Positions 34,912 to 43,665 of a stretch of DNA of 64,000 nucleotides are shown piece after piece (the stretch's first letter is position 1; every line of letters starts with the position of its first letter). Both the position numbers and the translations under genes were made by a program. The notes below the pieces were generated by a model. That model saw nothing but the letters and a program-made list of their open reading frames with translations. It did no database searches and had not been told where the DNA came from. The stretch covers positions 1 through 64,000 of the forward strand of contig JACAAY010000007.1 in NCBI GenBank assembly GCA_013377095.1, in the 5' to 3' direction. This DNA comes from Desulfuromonadales bacterium (lineage in GTDB: Bacteria > Desulfobacterota > Desulfuromonadia > Geobacterales > Pseudopelobacteraceae).

Positions 34912-35739
34912 TTACGAGCTGGAATGACGTCTTGGAATTTGACAGCGAGGACAGAAATGGGTACCACGCTGGCCAACCCTGATCTTGATGATGGGAGCAC
35001 CACAAGAAAAACAGGGTTGCCCTTGCCTAGCATACACGTTGACCCGAAACATGCCCGCCTTGAAAACGCCATCTATGTTGGCGCCACCAGTTGCAACCGC
35101 ATCCTGCAGAACCAACTTCACCGCAGTATGCAGTCCGCGAATTTCCAGAGGTGAAAGATCGGCAGAATTAATGAGTGGATGCAATCCGGCGCGAAAGAGA
35201 ATCTCATCAGCATAAATATTGCCGATACCGGCCACAAAGGATTGATCCAGCAGCAACGGTTTCAACTGCCGGTGATACGTTGCTATGCGTGCGGCAAACA
35301 GACTGTACGCTACAGTCAGAGCATCTGGCCCCAGCTTTGCTGTCACTTCATCAGGCCCATCAACCAGCCAGACTCTGCCGAACTTGCGCGGATCTTCAAA
35401 GCGGAGTTCCACCCCCTTGTCCAGCTTCAATGCCAGACGGGTGTGTTGTCCGAGCTGTTCGCAATCCCGTATCAGTGACTATGTGCCGGTCATGCGCAGA
35501 TGCACCACCAGATATCGCCGTTTACCAGGACCATCCAGACCAAAATACAGGTATTTCCCCTGACGACCTGCAGTGGCAATCATGGAACCCTGAAGCTGGT
35601 TTTGAAAATCAGCGACTGACCACCCACAGAGTACGCCTTCCCACAACACCTGCGTCTGTCCTATCCGGCATCCAACCAACGAAGGCTGACTATCGCGCAG
35701 TGCCCGCAGAACACTTTCAACTTCAGGGAGTTCAGGCAT
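34912..35739 (-). pseudogene. mutM: Formamidopyrimidine-DNA glycosylase interrupted by an in-frame TAG
   Basis: Fpg/MutM removes oxidised purines (8-oxoguanine). From ATG 35739 the frame gives PELPEVESVLRALRDSQPS with the catalytic Pro1 and Glu2, and the LVVHLRMTGT strand. It then meets TAG at 35481-35479. The same frame continues without further stops as SLIRDCEQLGQHTRLALKLD, ELRFEDPRKFGRV, the H2TH region GIGNIYADEILF and the zinc finger CFSCGAP...FCPRC to 34912. With the TAG read through, it is 275 codons, a normal length. A single C-to-T change (CAG to TAG) would explain it. It is last in an overlapping operon. It may be a true pseudogene, a sequencing error, or two fragments. Confidence 0.85.
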
Positions 35740-36784
35740 ACTGAAGATCACTCATTATTGAACCTTTCCGGTGGCAGACAGACGACCTGATTTCGCACTC
35801 AAACGGCGACAGTGACGGATTCGTCACAACCCGTGCAACCGTCACCTCCTGCTCACTGAGACGCCTAATGTTCCTCTTTTTATGTCCAATAACATTTGAT
35901 ACACGAGCAGGATGGCAGCTGATCGTTATTGGTTGTGTAGTGATTGGAACAGGGTCGAGCATCTGCAACAGCAGATCGTAGAATAGTTCGCCGTAAACCA
36001 GTTCTCCCAAAGCTGGATGCCAGCATCCTGCCAGCACGCTTTTGTTCCTGAGTCCTTCATCATCCTGAAGGCCTATGCGAATCACGGGGATTTCCCGCTT
36101 GAGAGACACATGCACCAGCACCTTACAGAGCGCCACCCCCTCATCGACAGAGAGAGGTCGGTAGCGTCCAGACAGATAGTGCCTGGCCAGTTCAGTGTCC
36201 CGCAGTACAACAACAGGGTAGATCCTGATAAAATCCGCTCCTGCGGAAATTACGCTCTCAAGGGAGTATCGGGATATGGCAGGCGAGTCGCCGGGCAGCC
36301 CAGGCATGAGTTGGGCGCCCGCCGCAAGTCCGTGGGATGTTATGCTGTGCAGAGCTCTCAATGTTGCTGCCGCGTCATGACCGCGTCCAGAAGCTGCGAG
36401 CACGCCGTCATCCATACTCTGTACGCCGATCTCGATGGTCTTGACTCCCTGACCGGCCAGCCACTGGACAGTATCGGCGTCAAGGCTGTCGGGTCGGGTG
36501 GAGATTCTGATGGCGGAGACTTCACCGGATGCCAGAAAGGGGTGTACCGAGGACAAAAGTTGCTGCTGAAGCGGCCGGGAAAGCGCCGTAAAGGTGCCAC
36601 CGAAAAATGCCACCTCCAGAGGACGGTCGCCACTGAAGCGTTGCCAGGCTCTGATCTTTGCGGAGATTTCACTGCTAAACGGCACATCCCCAGCACTTCC
36701 GGTAATCGCTCGTTGATCACAGAAGATACAGGCGTTCGGACACCCCTGGTGGCTGATGAAAAAAGGGACCGTAACCCTGTTCAT
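35732..36784 (-). CDS. Radical SAM protein, Elp3/YhcC-like
   Basis: 350 residues. The [4Fe-4S] motif is GCPNACIFCDQRAITG (Cx3Cx2C) near residue 15-22. It is followed by EVAFFGGTFTAL, the radical SAM GGE-like strand, RISTRPDSLD and ETIEIGVQSMDDGVL, which resemble the Elp3/HemN-type radical SAM core. No acetyltransferase domain is attached. The C-terminus has a short basic region (IGHKKRNIRRLSEQE). The function is not known. Its ATG overlaps the rnc stop and its end overlaps the mutM start by eight bases. Confidence 0.8.
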   Translation of the reverse strand: MNRVTVPFFISHQGCPNACIFCDQRAITGSAGDVPFSSEISAKIRAWQRFSGDRPLEVAFFGGTFTALSRPLQQQLLSSVHPFLASGEVSAIRISTRPDSLDADTVQWLAGQGVKTIEIGVQSMDDGVLAASGRGHDAAATLRALHSITSHGLAAGAQLMPGLPGDSPAISRYSLESVISAGADFIRIYPVVVLRDTELARHYLSGRYRPLSVDEGVALCKVLVHVSLKREIPVIRIGLQDDEGLRNKSVLAGCWHPALGELVYGELFYDLLLQMLDPVPITTQPITISCHPARVSNVIGHKKRNIRRLSEQEVTVARVVTNPSLSPFECEIRSSVCHRKGSIMSDLQYA

Positions 36785-37482
36785 GCAAGAGAGTCACAGG
36801 GGGACATGTAATTTTTCAGCGCCTGGGCTGCTGCGGCCTGCTGGGCGTTTTTTTTTGAACGCCCCTCCCCCTCCCCAACAACAGCGCCATCCACAAGCAC
36901 CCTGAAACGGAACAGACGGTCATGGGGCGGACCTGACTCCTCAACCAGATGATAGTGGGGAGTTGGCATGCGACGGGCAGAGAGCAGCTCCTGTAACTCG
37001 CTCTTGGAATCGTTACTGTTCAGTGACCCACCCCTGAGATCCACAACCTGATCAAACAGATTGAGAATCACAAGACGCGCCCGTTCAAGTCCCCCATCCA
37101 GATAAACCGCGGCGATTAAAGCCTCAAGCACGTCAGCCAGAATTGAATCCTTATCCCGGCCAGAGTTTTGCTCCTCACCTCTTCCCAGTCGGATAAAACT
37201 CCCCAACCCGATGGATCGTGCAATGCCCGCCAGAGATTCCTGATTCACAACCTGCGACCTGATGCGCGACAACACCCCTTCGTCCTGCGTTGAAAAGCGT
37301 AGGTACAGCGCCTCAGCCAGAACCATTCCCAACACAGCGTCTCCCAAAAATTCCAGACGCTGGTAATCACCGGTTCCAGCCTGTTCGTGTTCATGGGATG
37401 GATGTGTCAGAGCCTGATTAAAAAGGGATCGCTCACAAAAACAATAACCAAGCATCTGTTCAAGTTCGGTTGAGTCAGGCAT
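36781..37482 (-). CDS. rnc: Ribonuclease III
   Basis: Cleaves double-stranded RNA in rRNA maturation and mRNA decay. From ATG 37482, 233 residues, beginning PDSTELEQMLGYCFCER. A longer frame to 37542 lies within the preceding gene. The RNase III signature RLEFLGDAVLGMVLAE, the second acidic site DVLEALIAAVYLDGG and a C-terminal dsRNA-binding domain (DSKSELQELLSARRMPTPHY, ending KNAQQAAAAQALK) are present. It overlaps both neighbours, eight bases with ppx/gppA and ATGA with the radical SAM gene. Confidence 0.96.
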   Translation of the reverse strand: MPDSTELEQMLGYCFCERSLFNQALTHPSHEHEQAGTGDYQRLEFLGDAVLGMVLAEALYLRFSTQDEGVLSRIRSQVVNQESLAGIARSIGLGSFIRLGRGEEQNSGRDKDSILADVLEALIAAVYLDGGLERARLVILNLFDQVVDLRGGSLNSNDSKSELQELLSARRMPTPHYHLVEESGPPHDRLFRFRVLVDGAVVGEGEGRSKKNAQQAAAAQALKNYMSPCDSLA

Positions 37483-38410
37483 CGTAACTGGCCACCACCG
37501 ACTCACCACAGACAAGCAAACCTTCCAATAGTCCAAAATCACTGACCTTCATACGTTCCATACCGAAAAGCTCCATCGTCTGCAAAATAATAAGTATTCC
37601 TGCGATGATCAGATCCTCCCTCCCCTTTTCCAGTCCCGGAACCTTCAAGCGTTCCTCAAGGGTCAACGGAAGAAGCCGGTTGAGAATCGAGGTAATTTCT
37701 TGCCTTGAGACGGTAGCGTTGTTAACTTTGCGGTAATCATAATCCACCATCTCCATGCTGATGGCCGCCAGGGTAGTGGCAGTGCCTGCCGTACCGACAA
37801 GAGGCATACCCTGGACCACATAATCTCCCGATTGCCGCATGGTGAGCAGCATGTTAGCAAGTTCCTTGCGAATTTTGATTTCCATTGCAGCAATACTGTC
37901 CTTCCCCTCGGTCAACCTGACGACTCCCAGGGGAAGACTGTGGACAAACACGGCTTGCCCAGAACGCGCCAGGGTAAATTCCGTGCTGCCACCACCTATA
38001 TCAAGTACAAGAATGGTATCGTACTGACAATCCAGTCCTGTCTTTACACCTGCCAGGGTCAGGGTCCCCTCAACAACGCCGTCGATGATGCGCAACTCGA
38101 TGCCAGTTTCCTGCCGAACAAGATGTACAAATGCCGCGCCATTTACGGCATCTCGCACCGCGCTAGTAGCCACGGCCAGCACATGGTGAATTCCGTGCGC
38201 GCGTATGCTCTCGGAGAATCGGTTAAGGCATGCTAAACCACGCTGCATGGCATCCATGGACAGCCCCTCGGTCCGGCTGAAACCGCCTCCCATGCGCACG
38301 ACCTCCCGTTGAAGATGGATATGCCGGAAACCTCCCCCCCTTATCTGGTCTGCAATCAGCAAACGTGCGGTGTTGGTCCCAAAATCAATGACTGCCTTGC
38401 TGCCACTCAT
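37475..38410 (-). CDS. Ppx/GppA-family exopolyphosphatase or pppGpp phosphatase
   Basis: 311 residues, the short single-core form. It has the ASKHA start VIDFGTNTARLLIAD, LAVATSAVRDAVNG, and VLDIGGGSTEFTLA, the phosphate loop, with LVGTAGTATTLAAI. It hydrolyses polyphosphate or pppGpp. The C-terminal HD-like domain of long Ppx proteins is absent. It is coupled to the Na/Pi gene upstream (ATGA overlap), which suggests a phosphate or polyphosphate link. Confidence 0.92.
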   Translation of the reverse strand: MSGSKAVIDFGTNTARLLIADQIRGGGFRHIHLQREVVRMGGGFSRTEGLSMDAMQRGLACLNRFSESIRAHGIHHVLAVATSAVRDAVNGAAFVHLVRQETGIELRIIDGVVEGTLTLAGVKTGLDCQYDTILVLDIGGGSTEFTLARSGQAVFVHSLPLGVVRLTEGKDSIAAMEIKIRKELANMLLTMRQSGDYVVQGMPLVGTAGTATTLAAISMEMVDYDYRKVNNATVSRQEITSILNRLLPLTLEERLKVPGLEKGREDLIIAGILIILQTMELFGMERMKVSDFGLLEGLLVCGESVVASYDA

Positions 38411-40053
38411 ACGGTTGTTCTCTCCTGCGCTGCCATGATATTCCAGCAGAGTTCTGCAATCCTCATGAAAGCTGCATTCAGTTCATTGAACATCATAGCT
38501 GTTCGCGGCGGACAGACTCCGGAGCAGATCCTTTCAAAATGAATCTTTTTGATCTCGTCAAAAACCGAGCGAGTGTTTGACTTAAGATCGTGGATGCTGC
38601 TTTCGGGATCCTGCGGTCCATGCACTAATACTTTTTCGAGTGTGTTGAATCCAGAGCCCACAACCATGGCCAAACGTTTCAGGTCAGCCATGGCATCTTC
38701 AGAGAAGAAAATATTCGCTTCTTTTCTTTTCAGGATGCAGTCAAGAATTTCTTCACAACTGTCCCCAATGTGTTCCAGATCGGTTACTACCTGGAAGAGA
38801 CCAGGAATTTCAAAGCAGATCTCAGGGTTATGCGTTGAACGAGCCAACTTTGAAAGAAATGCGGTAATTTCATGGTTCAGAGAATCAAGCACCTGTTCAT
38901 GCTGACGGATAGTTTCAGCCCGTCGTGCATCAAAATCGAACAGAATCTCACGGGTATCGGCAAACATGAAGGATGTGACCGCAATCATGCGGATAATCTC
39001 TTTGCGGGCCTGTTCAATGGCAAGTGTCGGTGTATTCAGAATTCGAACATCCAGGTAACCTGCGCAAGGTTGTATTGCCGCACTATTCAAATCATGATCA
39101 TCTCGGTAACCGGAAAAACGGGACACGACTCCACTCAGCGTCGTCACCAGAAAGGCCGTCAACAGACTGGCAACGGTGTGCATATGGGTCAGATAGTTTT
39201 GAAGAGAAGTGTTGTGTATCAGAAGCCCGGACAGCAGAGGAATTGCATTGCTATTCAGCAGCGTGATCAGGGATGGAGCAACAAGAATTAATGGAAGAAT
39301 TACAGCCAGGTTGAACAGAAGAAAAAACATCGCAATTCGGCGGGAAACGGAAATACCGGTAATTGATGCCAAACAAGCGAGGGAAGCCACCCCCACAAAC
39401 CCTCCCAATGTCATGACTCCCGCAGTTTCCTTACCCATGTTATGACTGGTAACCAGTGATGAAACAACAGAAATCAGGGAGACGGTAGACTGGACAAAGC
39501 ATGAAAGCAGGCTTCCAAAAAACAGCGCCGGAACGGGTTTCTTGAAAAACGCTCCATTGAATGCACCATAAAAGGGATGATTGTCAGAAGGGCTGAAACT
39601 CCCCTCCAGCAAGCTGAGACCAAAAAAGAGGAGACCGGCGCCCAGCAGCAGATTGCCGGCATTGGCCAGTCGTCGTCTGCGGGCAAAAAATTTGAGCAAA
39701 ACTCCCACAAAGATAAGTGGGGTGGCTACAAGACCATAGGGGACAACGGGGAGATACAGACTCAGTGATGCTCCGATCAGCACCCCAGCCATAACATTCA
39801 GGGCCTGAAAGATGTTCAGCACACCACCATTGACCAATCCGATTGAAAAGATGACGGCAGCGATGGGCGAGTTCAGCGTCAGAGCCAACACACTGCCAAA
39901 AGTGATTGAATAAAACCGGTTCGACGTGACAGCGGAAAAAACACTTCGGATGCGGTCATCAGCCACGGTACGTATTCCGTCAGACATTATCCGCATGCCG
40001 AGCAGAAACAGGCCTATACCACCCAAAGCGCCCTCGAAAAGACTGAGAGGCAT
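38407..40053 (-). CDS. Na+/Pi cotransporter-family membrane protein with PhoU domain
   Basis: About 548 residues from ATG 40053 (ATG 40059 is also possible; AGGAG is nine bases before 40053). The N-terminal 310 residues hold eight or more hydrophobic helices in two repeats of the PF02690 type. The usual QSSSA motif is altered: the first repeat reads TLNSPIAAVIFS and the second SCFVQSTVSLISVV. The C-terminal 200 residues look like PhoU (helical, MADLKRLAMVVGSGFNTLEK). It probably moves phosphate or another anion across the inner membrane. It is first gene of the operon with ppx/gppA. Confidence 0.85.
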   Translation of the reverse strand: MPLSLFEGALGGIGLFLLGMRIMSDGIRTVADDRIRSVFSAVTSNRFYSITFGSVLALTLNSPIAAVIFSIGLVNGGVLNIFQALNVMAGVLIGASLSLYLPVVPYGLVATPLIFVGVLLKFFARRRRLANAGNLLLGAGLLFFGLSLLEGSFSPSDNHPFYGAFNGAFFKKPVPALFFGSLLSCFVQSTVSLISVVSSLVTSHNMGKETAGVMTLGGFVGVASLACLASITGISVSRRIAMFFLLFNLAVILPLILVAPSLITLLNSNAIPLLSGLLIHNTSLQNYLTHMHTVASLLTAFLVTTLSGVVSRFSGYRDDHDLNSAAIQPCAGYLDVRILNTPTLAIEQARKEIIRMIAVTSFMFADTREILFDFDARRAETIRQHEQVLDSLNHEITAFLSKLARSTHNPEICFEIPGLFQVVTDLEHIGDSCEEILDCILKRKEANIFFSEDAMADLKRLAMVVGSGFNTLEKVLVHGPQDPESSIHDLKSNTRSVFDEIKKIHFERICSGVCPPRTAMMFNELNAAFMRIAELCWNIMAAQERTTV

Positions 40054-40235
40054 GTACATAAGCTCCTGGGGGTGCGTAACTATCTTTGCAACAACTGGCG
40101 TGATCCCGATCCAAACCTGCAAAAGACGCAGATTGTCATGGCCGGTAACCGGTCACCTTTTGTTCGGGATTCCAGTTCCATCCTGGCACATCAGCACTGG
40201 GGGGAGATTGATACTACGTCCGGTACAGCGAATAA

Positions 40236-40511
40236 TCACCCGATAACCATTTCTTTCAACTCTTTGCCTACTTTAAAGAACGGAAGCTTTTTGGGGCGCA
40301 CTGATATCGGCTCACCGGTTTTCGGGTTTCTGCCGACATAGGTATCGTACTCCTTGATGACAAAACTTCCGAGACCGCGAATCTCGATCCGTTCATTTTT
40401 GACCATGGCCTCGGTCATGGCGCCGAAAATAATTGAAATAATTTCTTCCGCACGTTTATGGGAAATATCTTTTTTTAGTGCCAGGTGTTCAATGAGTTCT
40501 GATCTGTTCAT
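40236..40511 (-). CDS. ihfB: Integration host factor/HU-family DNA-binding protein (IHF beta-like)
   Basis: 91 residues from ATG 40511 (MNRSELIEHLALKKDISHKR), with GGAGG just upstream; a longer frame to 40592 would overlap the TPR gene. The DNA-bending arm RNPKTGEPISVRPKKLPFFKVGK carries the RNPKTG motif. The N-terminus and the MNRSELIE start fit the IHF beta subunit better than HU. IHF bends DNA at specific sites. It lies 61 bases after the TPR gene and may be co-transcribed with it. Confidence 0.85.
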   Translation of the reverse strand: MNRSELIEHLALKKDISHKRAEEIISIIFGAMTEAMVKNERIEIRGLGSFVIKEYDTYVGRNPKTGEPISVRPKKLPFFKVGKELKEMVIG

Positions 40512-40572
40512 CATATCCTCCCGAAGTGAGCCGGTAACAGGCCGTGAAATGGTCATACATCTGAAACATACT

Positions 40573-41613
40573 TCAGTGCCGACATCCACCAAGATACTTC
40601 TTCTTCACAACAGCAGCTTCTTGTATTCGACCGGAGTGGATCAAAAGTTCATGTATTTTTTCCGCGGCAGGTCTGGCATGGGGAGTGGTCAACAGCATTC
40701 CGTAGCGCTCGATTGCCCCCTCCGCGTCACCGGCAAGTATTGACACATCCCCCCGTAGCATAAGCGCCTGTTCAACTATCATACCCTCTGCAATCATGGC
40801 GTCAAGCTGGTTGGCAGCCTCATCAAGGCGATGCCCCTCGCAGAGCAGCAACGCCAAACCGATACGGGGAAGCGGGTTGACGGAATTGCAGCGCACGCCG
40901 TTTCTAAAACATGTTTCAGACTCTTCAACATTTCCAAGGCGATGCAACATCATCCCCTTTTCGTACCAATAAATATCTTCGTCAGTCCCTTTATACCACT
41001 CCTCCAGCAAATTTAAAGCATTTTCATGATCATCGCGACTTGCAACAAGATAAAAATCAATAAATTCATCTCCCAAGCCGGCATAACGTGCAAACATTTC
41101 AGCTGGCAGCTGGCGAATAAGTAACTCGTAGTGATCCAAATGAGACATCTCCGGTTCCTCAAAATCTGAGACGGACTGTCTGTCAGGTTGCGTCGCACTG
41201 CATGACCCGCATCCTCCCTGAGCGGATAGCAGAGACGGTGGGGGTAATTCAGCGGCAGGGTCGTCAAGGGTTGCGAGTAATTTGTGGCATGTATTCCGCA
41301 GTTCGTCATCAACCGTTAGTGAAAGGGCCAGTTCCAGATGATCAATGGCCTTAGAAACAGCGCCGCAGGAGATGGCATGCTCAGCTTCGCCAATATTAAC
41401 CCTGGCCAATTCACCGTTGGACTGTGCAATCTTTGTGCGAAACAGGTCGGATGTTGAATCGAATTCCGAACCATTACCTTTCGCCAAATAAAATTTCAGA
41501 CCATCTTCATAGAGGGATCGGGCCTCAAAATAGCGCTGCCCGGAGAAAAGCGAATCCCCTTTTTTGAAAAAGTCATCGGTGCTTTTGGAAAACAGTCGAG
41601 AAATTAAACCCAT
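40573..41613 (-). CDS. TPR-repeat protein of unknown function
   Basis: 346 residues. Tetratricopeptide-like helices are seen in the N-terminal 100 residues (GDSLFSGQRYFEARSLYEDG) and again in 205-345 (MMLHRLGNVEESETCFRNGV, LLLCEGHRLDEAANQLDAM, SILAGDAEGAIERYGMLLT). A Cys/Ser/Gly linker, GGCGSCSATQ, lies in the middle. There is no signal peptide. It starts two bases after the rlmD stop. A role as a protein-protein adaptor is the most that can be said. Confidence 0.8.
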   Translation of the reverse strand: MGLISRLFSKSTDDFFKKGDSLFSGQRYFEARSLYEDGLKFYLAKGNGSEFDSTSDLFRTKIAQSNGELARVNIGEAEHAISCGAVSKAIDHLELALSLTVDDELRNTCHKLLATLDDPAAELPPPSLLSAQGGCGSCSATQPDRQSVSDFEEPEMSHLDHYELLIRQLPAEMFARYAGLGDEFIDFYLVASRDDHENALNLLEEWYKGTDEDIYWYEKGMMLHRLGNVEESETCFRNGVRCNSVNPLPRIGLALLLCEGHRLDEAANQLDAMIAEGMIVEQALMLRGDVSILAGDAEGAIERYGMLLTTPHARPAAEKIHELLIHSGRIQEAAVVKKKYLGGCRH

Positions 41614-41614
41614 C

Positions 41615-42943
41615 TCAGCTCCTTGGACGCAGTTTCAACAGGGTTACACTTTCCAGATGATAGGTCTGGGGAAACATGTCAACCGGAACACTCGATTCAA
41701 CGCCATAGCCACCGGCTGAAAGCACGCCACAGTCCCGTGCAAGCGTACTCGGGTCGCAGGAGACATAGATAATTCGTTCCGGTTTTAGACGCAGTATATC
41801 AGACAACACATCCACCGCGCCACTGCGGGGTGGATCAAGAATAACCGTCTCGAAATAGCGGCCATCGTGAATCAAACGCTTGATCCCGACAGCCGCATCG
41901 GCACAGATAAATTCCGCATTCGTTATTCCATTGTGCCGGGAGTTGTCCTGGGCTGCCGCAATGGAATCGGCATACTCCTCAATTCCGGTGATACTGGACA
42001 CGCTTCCCGCCAGGGGCAGCGAAAAATTTCCATTTCCGCAGTAAAGGTCAAGAACCCGGTCATTGTTGCTGCAATCCGCAAACGTCTGCACCAGCCTGAG
42101 AAGGGCACTATTTTGAAGGGTGTTGACCTGGGCAAATGCACCAGGTCGGTAGGAGAGCGAGCAGGGTGATGCTGCGGTTGAATTGCTCGGCAGGGAGTAA
42201 CTCAACTCACCGTTCCCGAACACCTTCTGGAAGGTTGATTTCTTGCCGGTCTGTAGATACAGACCGGTCACGTTTTCAAGTTCATCGCGTCTTTTGTTGA
42301 AAAAATCGGCTGTGCCGTTTCGGTCACTTCCAATATAGCTGACAATTGTCACGACGCCCTGTTCAGCTGCATCGATACTAATCTGAGGAATCCTGGTCGG
42401 TTCAGGAAAAGTTCGCAAAAGCTCCCGCAATTGCGCTAGAACCTGATTGACGACTGGCACTGCTACGGGACATCCCTGGCAAACATCATCAACAAAATGG
42501 GTTCCCTGACGATAAAAGCCGATCCTCAGCTTACCGTTGTCGGCATTGAGCTTAAGCTGCACACGGCTACGGTAGCCGTAGTTTGCGGGTGAGGCAACAA
42601 TATCACCAATCAGCTCTCCGGGAATCCGCCCCCCCCGCCAGAGCGTTTCGGCAAAGATCTGCCGTTTCTCGGCGAGTTGTCGCCCATAGGCCACGTGCTG
42701 CCAGCTGCAACCGCCACAAGAGCCAAACAGGGGACAGGGTGGCGTAACCCTGTCATCACCTGGAGTGATGACCTCAATAATCGCTGCTGTCACATAGGAA
42801 CGTTTCTCCGACGTTATGCGGACTGTCAGTTCATCTCCAGGGCAACTGTAAGGCACAAAGCAAACCTTGCCGCTGATGCGACCGACGCCGCTCCCACCAA
42901 AGGCAAGTTTCTCGATACGGATGCGTTCCTCAGTCACGGTCAA
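41615..42943 (-). CDS. rlmD: 23S rRNA (uracil-5)-methyltransferase, RlmD/RumA family
   Basis: SAM-dependent m5U methyltransferase of rRNA. 442 residues. The TRAM domain (about 1-60, ERIRIEKLAFGGSGVGRISG) is followed by iron-sulfur cysteines C70, C76, C79 (CPLFGSCGGCSWQHV) and a fourth in FVDDVCQGCPV. The SAM motif is VLDLYCGNGNFSLPLA, then EEYADSI, DPPRSGAV and the catalytic Cys in YVSCDPSTLARD. The iron-sulfur site fits RlmD rather than TrmA, though RlmC cannot be excluded by eye. Its ATG overlaps the creatininase stop. Confidence 0.9.
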   Translation of the reverse strand: MTVTEERIRIEKLAFGGSGVGRISGKVCFVPYSCPGDELTVRITSEKRSYVTAAIIEVITPGDDRVTPPCPLFGSCGGCSWQHVAYGRQLAEKRQIFAETLWRGGRIPGELIGDIVASPANYGYRSRVQLKLNADNGKLRIGFYRQGTHFVDDVCQGCPVAVPVVNQVLAQLRELLRTFPEPTRIPQISIDAAEQGVVTIVSYIGSDRNGTADFFNKRRDELENVTGLYLQTGKKSTFQKVFGNGELSYSLPSNSTAASPCSLSYRPGAFAQVNTLQNSALLRLVQTFADCSNNDRVLDLYCGNGNFSLPLAGSVSSITGIEEYADSIAAAQDNSRHNGITNAEFICADAAVGIKRLIHDGRYFETVILDPPRSGAVDVLSDILRLKPERIIYVSCDPSTLARDCGVLSAGGYGVESSVPVDMFPQTYHLESVTLLKLRPRS

Positions 42944-43665
42944 AGCTCATGACGGAAATTCTCCAGCACACGCACCAGTTCAACCAGTTTTCTGGCCACC
43001 AGACTCTCCAGTTGAGCGCCCTTTTCAGCAGTTGCCTTACCGGGGTCCCCCCAGACACCACCCGGCCAGAAGCGCCGCTTGTTCCGCACAAGAATGCCGA
43101 TGGGAAAGGCAGGATACTCACACTCTGCACTCCCTTTGACAAGGTGGGGATGGCTGTGCATGATGCGCGAAGTTTCAATCTCTCCGGCATGGGCGTCGCC
43201 GGGGGTCTCGATCAACCCCTTACCCTCCTCGCGGGCAAGGATAAACTCCGTAACCACGGCAATCTCACTATCTGAGAATTCACCCAGCAGCTCTTCCCCC
43301 GCTTCCTGAAGGGCCATGCAATGGGCTCCGCCGGCATGTCCGGAGAGTGCAATGAAATTGCGCAAACCATGTCCATGAAGGGAGCGGACAATGTCCTTGA
43401 ACACCATTTTGAGGGTCGTGGTGGAGATGGAGATGGTGCCGGGATGGCACGCCGTGGATCGACAGTTACCGTAATGCAGCGGTGGGGCAACAAACAGCGG
43501 CATCATCAGCGCCGCTTTTTTAGCAACCTCATAGGCTTCCAGCGTATCCGTGGAAAGCGGCAAATGCGGGCCGTGCTCCTCCACCGAACCGAAGGGTATC
43601 AGTACGGTGCGGGATCTGCCCAGCCCAGCCTCGAACTCGGGCATGGTCATTTCTTCAATAATCAC
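42940..43665 (-). CDS. Creatininase-family amidohydrolase
   Basis: 241 residues with the metal-site motifs PFGSVEEHGPHLPLSTDTLE (Glu, His, Asp), ALSGHAGGAHC, and E residues near ARE/GDAHAGEIETSRIMH. The family contains creatininase, the archaeal FAPy deformylase ArfB and the MftE protease. No creatine catabolism genes occur here. It is embedded by four-base overlaps between queE (43662-43665) and rlmD (42940-42943), so it belongs to the queuosine operon. The activity is unknown. Confidence 0.88.
   Translation of the reverse strand: MIIEEMTMPEFEAGLGRSRTVLIPFGSVEEHGPHLPLSTDTLEAYEVAKKAALMMPLFVAPPLHYGNCRSTACHPGTISISTTTLKMVFKDIVRSLHGHGLRNFIALSGHAGGAHCMALQEAGEELLGEFSDSEIAVVTEFILAREEGKGLIETPGDAHAGEIETSRIMHSHPHLVKGSAECEYPAFPIGILVRNKRRFWPGGVWGDPGKATAEKGAQLESLVARKLVELVRVLENFRHEL

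Noticed and set aside
35479-35481. TAG in mutM read as pyrrolysine
   Set aside because: No pyl genes are in the window, and MutM is not a pyrrolysine protein. A nonsense change or an error is more likely.
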